NCBI GenBank assembly: GCA_019925095.2
Contig: CM034398.1
Coordinates: 12,291,001-12,355,000, forward strand
Reading direction: 5' to 3'
Length of the DNA: 64,000 nucleotides
Origin: Dendrolimus kikuchii
Taxonomy: Eukaryota; Arthropoda; Insecta; Lepidoptera; Lasiocampidae
Made by a program: the position numbers and the translations under genes
Part shown: piece after piece, positions 56,113 to 64,000 of the stretch
How positions within the stretch are numbered: position 1 is the stretch's first letter
Layout: each line of letters opens with the position of its first letter
The notes under the pieces: generated by a model
What the model saw: the letters and a program-made list of their open reading frames with translations, nothing else
What the model was told of the DNA's origin: nothing
The model's database searches: none

Positions 56113-58221
56113 ATACTATGTATTAATTATATACTTTTCTTTTTATACAATAATGTATTTAAGGGTTATTGTGTTAAGATTGTGTTAGGAACAGACTACT
56201 CTCACTGTATTAATTCAATACACTGTATTCACAATATCCATTCTATACCTTATAAAGAGGTAGCCAAGATTCTCGTCTCGTGACTGGAACAAGACAGCGG
56301 TCAATTACGGCCGGCTTCAGCCGATGCTCTCGGCAAAGATAATCCAATTTGCGACTGCATTGTCCGTCTGTTTGCACAAATATAATAATAGTAGCTTTTC
56401 AAATGGTCACTAGGGAAACAGAATTATAACTTCAACCTAAGATTTGAACAATACAAACAAATTTGCATAAAGAAATGAACATTCAAAATTAAAATTTCCT
56501 TAAATTAACCAGTGAGGTAAGTTCAGTTTAAATAATGAGAAATTGTTAAAAAAATTTTTTTACTAAAAACAAAAAAACAGTAAGTTTTGAGCTTCTTGAA
56601 GGCTCTAAAGAAGCCTGAAACGTACTCTAACTTTAATATGAATAAGACTGTTATTGTTCAAATTATTTGCAAGAAATGTACGTAAATTAATGATCAAGAA
56701 ACACCTTTATGTAATTGGTAGACATAAATAGCTTTTCCAATATCGCGTTTCTTATTTATTGCCATTCGTTAATGAAGCATTCTAAATGCATAAGATGTAG
56801 GTTAACAACGTCATTCTAAAATTAGTATTCATGTCTATTGGAGATTTTAAAATATTTCTTCATCATTGTTTATAAAATTGTTGATTATTCGAAATGTATT
56901 TATATTTTGGAAAGTTCATGACTTATAAATTGTAAATTATTCACAAGACATAAACGTCCCATTGCTGGAGTTTGGGTAAATATATGTCAAAAGAGCAGAT
57001 GGTAAACCTGCTCTGCTTGTCTAAGAGACGGTATTGCAGATTTTACACATCATTTTCATTTTCTCACAATATTTTTAACTGTCAGAGTATGGCACGAAAT
57101 GTTTTGGAAAAATAGATTTCTAGGTAAAGTATTTAAAACTAGATATTGCGCCTTCTAACACTTCACGCATCGTAAATCACAAACAACAATAAAAAGTACT
57201 GAAGTAAAATTAATCAGATATTTTTTATTCACTGGCAACAAAGCCACATTGGATAAAAATATATTTTGCATAGTTATTTCGGGTTATGCTCAGCTGTTAA
57301 CACCTTTTTAGATGAAAACAAACTACCTATTGAGTACTATTGACGTTTAGCTGTGTAAAGTCAAAAAAGGTTCTTGCAATTCACCGATACTCTGAACAAA
57401 TTTATTATGTTAAATAGATGAAAACAGAGCAGAATAAATACATAACTTGACCTGATTCTCATTATAGTTTAAACGTGATTTTATAGATAGATCAAAGTTG
57501 CGGCGTTTGTGGTTACAACTTGCGAAACCATGTTTCAAATATTGTATCATGTACCAACTGATCGTGTTTTAACTTAACAGTATTTATTATAAATAGCATA
57601 AGAGATTAAAGGCTGTGTAACAAAATGTTGGCTGGCGAAGGCTGGCTACATCGCCGCGCTGTATGACGATGCTTATTCTGTGGGCGAAACGTGAGCCAGC
57701 CTTCTGATCACGGATGGCATCAAAGAGTTTCTTAGGAGTTACTTTGATGAAACTCTTTGTCGATGGAGTTAGTTTTAGCTTAATTTAGTTTATTTTTAGT
57801 ACTTACCATTGGGCAGAATTATACTAACCCGTCTAAATAAAGCTGCCACTTAAGCATCTCAGTTCTTTCAATGTAAACCTAAGTTTGGTTTTTGAGCAAA
57901 TAGAAATAATACACCGCTTAATGTACTAATAACGATTAAGTGTAATCGGACATGCACATTAAAGGGGTTTGTAGAGATAACGAGTGCCATCAATTTTGTT
58001 TCGGCTACGAAATCCTAAAAGAAGCATTTATTTGAAAATCTAGTTAAAAAATTACTCAACAGATTTTATTGGAATCAATCGTTGAAAGTTCTGAAACCAT
58101 CCAATTCTATAAATTCCGGGAGGGTCTTCTCACGTTCATTTCTAAATTGTATATCTCAGGAAATTTTAACGTTTCAAGGATTACAAATATCCTAACCCGA
58201 ATTTGAAGCTCAAAGAATATC
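56113..58221. other. Intergenic, no gene seen
   Basis: GC-richer patches at 56270-56370 and 57620-57770 hold no supported frame. The latter contains CAAAGAGTTTC and its inverse GAAACTCTTTG 17 bp apart. Confidence 0.35.
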
Positions 58222-58917
58222 TTTACCAAATTGAATGTAAGCTATCGTTTTAGTGAAAACTGTGTCGGAATAAGCTAATTTTTGTGCACCCGAACAACTA
58301 CAAAACGCTCGCGGGAAAATTCTCGGGATAAAAAATATCTCATATTACATAAAATTTGCTATCGATGAGTAAAAAAAAATCGCATTGAAATTCGATTTTT
58401 TTCAATCTGGCCATTGTAAATGATTCCTAGAAAAAAATCCGCAGGATTCTCGAATAAGAAGAAACGGAGATTTTAAGTCTAAGAATTGTCTGTCAAAAGT
58501 GGATGGATGCAGAAGTCGTGGAAGGCCACGACACACCTTCCATGATCAAATTGATCGTGTACTAGCAGAAGGTGATGTCAGGAGCCTTAGAACAGACGAG
58601 CTTGCATGACAAGAGTTATGAATGTCAAAGAGGCAAGTGAGGTGTGTAAGAATAAGCCTAAATGGCACTCTGTTGTTCGTGCCTACCCCGCAAGGGAACT
58701 GGCGTGAAGTTATGTATGTATGTATGTATGTAGAATTGTCTGTCGATCAGTGAAAACCGCATCAAAATCGGCCCAGTAGTTTTTACGCGAATCCCGAAGT
58801 AACAAACAAGAAATCAAAAAAAAAAAAATCCGTCGTTTATATAGTCTATTCCAGTTGTTTTTTTAAATAGCTTCAATGTTTGGCATGTTTAGTATTTTAT
58901 AATATTACTAGCTGTCC
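58222..58917 (-). mobile_element. Helitron-like family B copy with nested RTE
   Basis: Family-B sequence in reverse is interrupted at AGAATTGTCTGTC by the RTE insertion 58495-58731, then resumes GATCAGTGAAAACCGCATC. The family's 3' end (left) is truncated. Its 5' end (right) abuts the family-C copy at 58918. Confidence 0.75.
58495..58731 (+). mobile_element. RTE LINE, 237-bp truncated copy, nested, with TSD
   Basis: It matches the last ~215 bases of the RTE gene plus (ATGT)n. A 13-bp TSD, AGAATTGTCTGTC, is at 58482-58494 and 58732-58744. Removing the insert and one TSD restores continuous Helitron-like sequence. One A is missing in the GAGCCTTAAGAAC block, so the frame is broken. Confidence 0.93.
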
Positions 58918-59116
58918 CGGCAGACGTTGTTCTGCCCTGAACTAATAAAATTTAGAACTCGATTCCAGCGCCACCTACCGGGTCCAAATGTTAGCTATCC
59001 TATCTTTCAAGTCGGATCAAACTGCACACGGTGTGCAAATTTGATTAAAATCGGTCAAGTAGTTTAGGAGTCCATTGAGGACAAACATTGTGACACGAGA
59101 TTTATATATATTAAGA
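58918..59116 (-). mobile_element. Helitron-like family C copy
   Basis: It begins CTAGCTGTCCCGGCAGACGT (reverse of the 3' terminus, with A before it) and ends TATATATATTAAGA (reverse of a TCTTAATATATA 5' end). About 199 bp, complete at both ends. Confidence 0.72.
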
Positions 59117-59434
59117 TGGATAACATAAAAATCTCTTAATATCTTATAAATAAATATACAAACTCAGTCTTACGTACATTATATTTGTACGTGGGTTGTG
59201 GTATTGCAGTTTGAAGGCGAATATTATTAATCCAAAAATAAACGCTCCATACTAATCTGATACTAGTTTCTGGGGCAAACTTAGTGCAAGGTCGTGCCGA
59301 TACGTAGTTTGCTAGTAATTTAGTAATCGCAAGGTGTATTTCATTCGACGACGTGACACGCGATTTGGAGAAAGCTTTGGGTGTTGAAATGTAATGTACT
59401 TATATCACCTTACATGTATGTACAGTGTACATAG
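59117..59434. other. Intergenic
   Basis: No supported feature. Confidence 0.4.
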
Positions 59435-59911
59435 ATTTTTATTTTTTTTACTGCTGGAGTACAGCAGACAGGCTGACGTCCCACCTGTGATGGAAAGTGG
59501 TTACCGTCGCTTATAAACATTTGTAACAATATATATTACCAACGTGCTGCAGTACTCGTAGATGAGACTGGAACCTAGCCGCTAATGCCGGAAGATAACT
59601 AGATATATAAATTTTTGGTAGCGGTTGTTTGTCGTAACGTGAAGAGTGGAATCTTCTGATACAGGTATTTCATACTTATAAGAAGATTCCCACCACCAAT
59701 GTATTCTAAAGTTAAGGCAGAAACTTCAATAAAGAATTATTATTATTAATTATTATTAACTCAAGGTTGTTACGATGGCATACTCTAGACCAGGGATGGT
59801 AGTCATCCAGACGGGTAAGTGCCCTGCCACCTGGCTGTGGGTTGTTTTGTCGCCTTTTACGACAGGCCGCCAGGCCGCAGGAGTTAGTATTTTTTCACCG
59901 TTCTTGCACCG
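59435..59911 (-). mobile_element. SINE-like family S1, reverse copy with internal insertion
   Basis: Left part 59435-59599 and right part about 59757-59911 are family S1. Between them lies ~157 bp of foreign sequence ending CAATAAAG then an (ATT)n-like run, which resembles a LINE 3' tail. A short TAAC at both junctions may be the TSD. Confidence 0.65.
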
Positions 59912-61120
59912 ATATACTATAGATATCATGAACTGTTTTTACGGTTCATTAGGTATTTTGGCAGAATAGAACTTAAGTTTTCATGTCCGTCGATCTGTCT
60001 TTATCGTTTCACAGCCATTTTTCTCGGAAAGTACTTGGTCTGTGTGGCTGCAATTTGACAGGGAGGTGTTGGCTAATATAGCGCTATACAATGGTGTAGT
60101 AAAACCTTGAAATAACTAAAAATTATGGAAGGCCACCATATATGAAACTGAGGCGTGAATTTTTTTTTTTTTTGAAAATACAGACAGTCCTGTGTGTAAC
60201 ATGTTGGTAGTCAGATCTTAAAAGTCTTGACAATGATCTGAAATTAATTTTTTCTCCATTTCGGTTGGGAGATGGTCACTTCCAAAGTGATAAATGTTGT
60301 GTCCCCGTCTAACTTTGAAATAGAAGTGGAAGATACTGAAAAAAATTAAGTTGTAGTTTGAGTAGTTTTTGAGACATATGTTTTTTATATAATGTTCCGG
60401 TTCCATTTGCGATAATGTTAGTATTAGTGACTGTAGTCAAATGAGTCTTATTTATAGCGTTAAAAATACCGCCGTTCATGATTAGCTACATTAATGTACC
60501 TATATAATTATATACATACATACGTTGTCTGACAATTTTTAACGTCATTAAAAATTAATAATCACAAATAACGCATTAAACCCAGTGTTATATCTGCGTG
60601 AAATACAGAATACGTACAGAATTACGTATTTTCGATAACAAAAGGAAGACCACGTTACTTTTCATATACTGTTTATCCCCGACAATGGAATAATTTCCGT
60701 GTAATATATATTCTAAATTACGCGAGCAAAGTCGCGTGGAAAGCCGTAGTCTAAATTAAACGAGTCAACTCGATGAATAATAAACATGATACTAACACAT
60801 ACTAGCACTCTACATGTTTATTATTAATTATTTGGGACAATAAACACTTGGTACACTGTAATATCGCAATTAAACTAAGTAATAGCTTAGAAGATAATCT
60901 CCTCACCTATTATGCCTTTGTACCAGATTAGATGGTCGTGAGATATTAACTATTACAGTAACTTGTTAGTTTCGCTTCAAATAGTTTTGTTCTCTGGTTT
61001 GTTGCAATATGATACATTAGAGCTTTCATATAGTAGACGTTTATGGGAAGATGGAAACGTGTACTTGTATACATACATTTTACTTATATTAAACTCTCTT
61101 TATTGCGAAGGTGGCAAACA
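59912..61120. other. AT-rich intergenic DNA
   Basis: Contains a poly(T) run at about 60160-60174. No gene supported. Confidence 0.4.
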
Positions 61121-61374
61121 GCAGGAACGGAGAAAGAACACAATTTCCTGCCGCCGGGCGGCTTGTCGTAAGAAGCGACAAAGCTACCCACATCCAGGTG
61201 GTAGGGTATTTGCCCGACTGGTTCCGGCATTAGTCACCAGGTTCCAGTCTCCCTTTAGAGAGCAGCAGCGCATTAGTAGCACCTTCGGTGTTGCAAATGT
61301 CCATAGGCGATGGTAACCGCTTTCCATCAAGTGGACCGTCTGCCTGTCTGCTGAAATCATGCAATAAAAAAAAG
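61121..61374 (+). mobile_element. SINE-like family S1, internally deleted copy
   Basis: It runs from GCAGGAACGGAGAAAGAACA to GCAATAAAAAAAA. The block between TTTGCCCGACTGG and TTCCGGCATTAG is missing (about 50 bp compared with 13062). A ~57-bp reverse fragment of the same family follows tail to tail (61376-61432). Confidence 0.7.
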
Positions 61375-61432
61375 AACAGGCTGACGACCCAGCTCATGGA
61401 AAGTGGTTACCTATAGACATTTGGAATAACAG

Positions 61433-61640
61433 AGGCGAAATCAACGCATTAACAGCCTTCAGGATAGGATAAAGAGGATGGGATTTGTGATATAGAAAGA
61501 TAACAAAGGAAAAAGGGATATAGGATCGATATAGGGTGATGGGATGCAGAAAATAGGATGGGGGTGAAGGAAGTGGGCCAACAGAACTATCACTCATTGC
61601 ACGAAACACGATTAACACAAGCCCTTTCACCCTTTTAAAA
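61433..61640. other. Intergenic between repeats
   Basis: G/A-rich on the plus strand. No supported feature. Confidence 0.35.
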
Positions 61641-61785
61641 AGTCGTGGTAGCGTAATGGCTAGCGTATGGGTCTCGAACTCAAAGGGTGCGGGTTCCATC
61701 CTGGCCAGAACGCATTCACCACTTAGGTAGTTTTCTGACCTAATGTGCATTTTGTTACAATTACCACGTCCTAACTATTGCTAAC

Positions 61786-62100
61786 ATTAGGCAGGTTGGC
61801 CTCACCGGCCTGTACACCCAGCTCTTCACGGGGCACGGGGGATTCTCGGAGTACCTGAACCGGTTCGGGTGCAAAGAGAATCCCTCGTGCATTTGCGATG
61901 AGGAGCAGCAGGAAGACGTCCCGCGTTTAATCTTCTGGTGCCCGGTATATTCCCGGGAGAGATTCGAGTGTGAGAGTAAACTCAGTGTTAAAATCTGTTA
62001 CGAGAACATGGCAGAACTCATGTCAAAGAAAAAAGTTGAGGACTTTGTACAATATTGTACAGATATAGTTAAAAAAGTGGTAAACAAAAATATAACATAG
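61786..62100 (+). pseudogene. 5'-truncated LINE ORF2 C-terminus, zinc-finger-like
   Basis: The frame reads RQVGLTGLYTQLFTGHGGFS, EYLNRFGCKENPSCICDEEQ, then VPRLIFWCPVYSRERFECES and ends VVNKNIT then stop at 62100. The GHGGF..YL.RF...PSC.C......H/L.F.CP.Y...R pattern is the C-terminal CCHC-like region of R1/Jockey-group LINEs; the usual histidine before the last cysteine is not obvious here. An A-rich 3' UTR follows to about 62600. No catalytic domains remain. It is too short for a start codon to be meaningful. Confidence 0.75.
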
Positions 62101-62600
62101 ATAGATAATGAGTACATTTAATATATATTTAGTTATATATAGATAATGTATTAAATAAATAAAATAGTTAATAAGTATATATGTAGTCCCAAAAACTATA
62201 AAAAAGCAAAAGCACACAAAAATACATAGAAAATAAGCAGTAGAGTAATTAGAAGATGATTCGTAAAAGAATTGTATAAAGTATAACCAGGCATAACACA
62301 TAAGATAGCATAAGAAGTTTACGAAAGCGTAGAATAGAACTGATAGATTGTAGTACCATTAGTAAAAAAAAAATGTAAATGAAAACCTGATAAAAAGAAA
62401 TTTTTACAAGTATAAGACTATAGTAAAAAATTAGATAGAATTAAAATAGGAAGAAAATGTACTAGTAATAAGAAACTATTGTAAAAGATTTTTTTTTTGG
62501 AAAAGATTACAAATAAAGATAATATAAATAAATAAAGAAGAACAAAAAAGAAATAAAAACAAAAATATTAAAAAACCCCTAAAAAAGCATAAAGCCCGGG
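62101..62600 (+). mobile_element. 3' UTR of the nested LINE, A-rich
   Basis: Strongly A-rich sequence of about 500 bases between the LINE stop codon and the return of SINE sequence. The exact end was not resolved and no clean TSD was found. Confidence 0.5.
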
Positions 62601-62806
62601 CAATCAAGTTCGTCCGGAGAGAGGAAAAAAAACGACTACTAATAACGGTGAAGTTAAACATCGTGATGCAACCTTTGAGAAACATTGAGATAACCGATGT
62701 GTCAAACCTGCCAAGCCGCCTTGGACAAGCGTGTCGGGTATACTTTCCGTTCCCCCTATAGCGGGAGGCCCGAGCCTAGCAGTGGTACATTTATGGGCTG
62801 TTAATG

Positions 62807-63088
62807 TGATCATCTCCGTTTAATAACTGAATTCGTGTAGAATAAGTCTACGTCCAAATAATGAATTTTTCTAATGACTTTGGATTAGAAAATTGAGAAT
62901 GTATGTTTTGGTGTTGTTATTTCTTCCTTCTTTATGGTTTTGGAAATGAAACAATTTGCATGAAGTTAATTAAATCGCACTCTTAATCCAATACTGATGC
63001 TATTCAATATTTTGACAATTCAACTTTATAATAGCGCTAATCCTGCTTTAAAAGTAACAGAAATATCCACTAGGTAGGCATTGTAATA
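62807..63088. other. AT-rich, no gene seen
   Basis: No supported feature. Confidence 0.4.
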
Positions 63089-63213
63089 TTTTTTTTTGCA
63101 GGAGTTCAGCAGACAGGCAGACTGCTCACTTGATGGAAAGCGGTTACCATCGCCTATGGACTTTTGCAACACCAAAGGTGCTACAAATGCGCTGCTGCTC
63201 TCTTACACTGGAA
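63089..63213 (-). mobile_element. SINE-like family S1, 3' part, reverse
   Basis: Poly(T), then GCAGGAGTTCAGCAGACAGG, GAAAGCGGTTACCATCGCCT, TGCTGCTCTCTTACACTGGA. It is cut off after the CTGGAACC block. Confidence 0.7.
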
Positions 63214-64000
63214 CCTTATTTAATTCCAAATAATACACATTTCTCTTAGCCCGTTAGTATTTATTTTCAATTTAAATAAAACTTGATTTTAAATGAATTT
63301 TAGCTCTATCTGTATCTCTATCTTAAGGCAGTTATTCTTTTAGTCGTAGATCTAAGGAAATTGTGCGTAACAGTGCAATGAATTTTGAACTTTATGCTAG
63401 TGGTTTATAGTGTAATTCAGATTGAATTTTTTTGTATTATAATATGTTGACGGATGCAGGCTAAAGGAATTATATTCATATTAATAAAAGTTATAGAAGA
63501 ATTATCTATATATTCTCTGAAGTTCTACTGCTTGTGAATTGCATACACACACACAATTTGTTTTTATGATTATTTCTGTTACCTGCTCGAATACCTATAT
63601 TCTGGACATATAGTATTATCTATGGTCTACACCTTTTGAAGTATTTATCGTGCTATTTTAAAAATTTCATTGTGTGCGTAACAGTAGTTATTATTCTATT
63701 ATATTAAACAACCATGCTATTCTACTAACTTTTACTTACTAAAAAGCAACTTGAGGTAATTTTAGGTCGCAAGGTGTTAATAGAAAGTTGATATCTTTTC
63801 TTTAATTTGTATAGCTCGTTTCTGTTTGATTATTACAAAACTGGTAGCAAATTTGCTAACGATTGATATTAAAAATGTGGCCTACTTCGTTGTTACATAC
63901 ATCATGCCAAACAAAGCAATAGTATTGGTATTACGTAAGTGTAATACCGACGAATGAATAGAGATAGGTCCGATGGTGTCCACGTAACACGGCTTTTAGT
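63214..64000. other. AT-rich intergenic DNA
   Basis: A short (CA)n run lies at 63545-63556. No gene or repeat boundary supported. Confidence 0.4.

Larger units (their letters stand above)
61641..62806 (+). mobile_element. tRNA-derived SINE (family S2), split by a LINE
   Basis: The head at 61641-61785 has A box TAGCGTAATGG and a damaged B box (GGTTCCATCC). The body resumes at about 62625 (CTAATAACGGTGAAGTTAAA...) and ends near 62806. The first 145 bases and last 180 bases align to 35417-35722. The intervening 61786-62600 is a LINE 3' end. Confidence 0.75.

Overview
This is a non-coding, AT-rich stretch of an insect nuclear genome, most likely a moth or butterfly. I infer Lepidoptera from the repeats: several non-autonomous Helitron-like families ending in CTAG/T, RTE LINEs with (ATGT)n tails, a common SINE-like family ending in GCAATAAAAA, and tRNA-headed SINEs. 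There is no bacterial gene organisation, CRISPR array or operon. Family names rest on motifs and memory of repeat types, not on a database search.

Layout. 0-9 kb: old intergenic DNA with Helitron-like pieces and two direct solo LTRs (4129-4601, 5271-5646). 9.7-16 kb: a palindromic MITE, an older TIR MITE, a SINE-like copy, a short RTE tail with a perfect target-site duplication (TSD), and a 5'-truncated LINE ending in poly(A) and (AT)n, nested in a Helitron-like copy. 17.7-23.05 kb: a full-length Jockey-type LINE on the minus strand with a perfect 12-bp TSD, with one stop in ORF1 and one frameshift in ORF2. 24-28.9 kb: an unclassified 334-bp retroposon with a 13-bp TSD, a third solo LTR, a MITE, a Helitron-like copy and a SINE-like copy. 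29.4-33.2 kb: a Helitron-like copy, then a nearly full-length RTE LINE with two frameshifts and a mutated catalytic motif (YADG for YADD). 33.3-43.4 kb: Helitron-like, SINE and MITE copies, including an 816-bp TIR element that keeps a short ORF. 43.39-44.12 kb: a GC-rich island holding the only credible host coding exon in the window (plus strand, proline-rich, splice donor at its 3' end), with a MITE just upstream. 44.7-64 kb: more SINE-like, Helitron-like and LINE fragments, several nested.

The transposon genes act as usual for their families: ORF1 proteins coat RNA, ORF2 proteins nick DNA and reverse-transcribe, and the short non-autonomous elements depend on enzymes encoded elsewhere. I saw no undescribed multi-gene system. 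The most distinctive observations are the 816-bp element with four symmetric 15-bp subterminal motifs, a Helitron-like subfamily with an identical 66-bp 3' extension at two loci, and four very short RTE copies that all have perfect TSDs.
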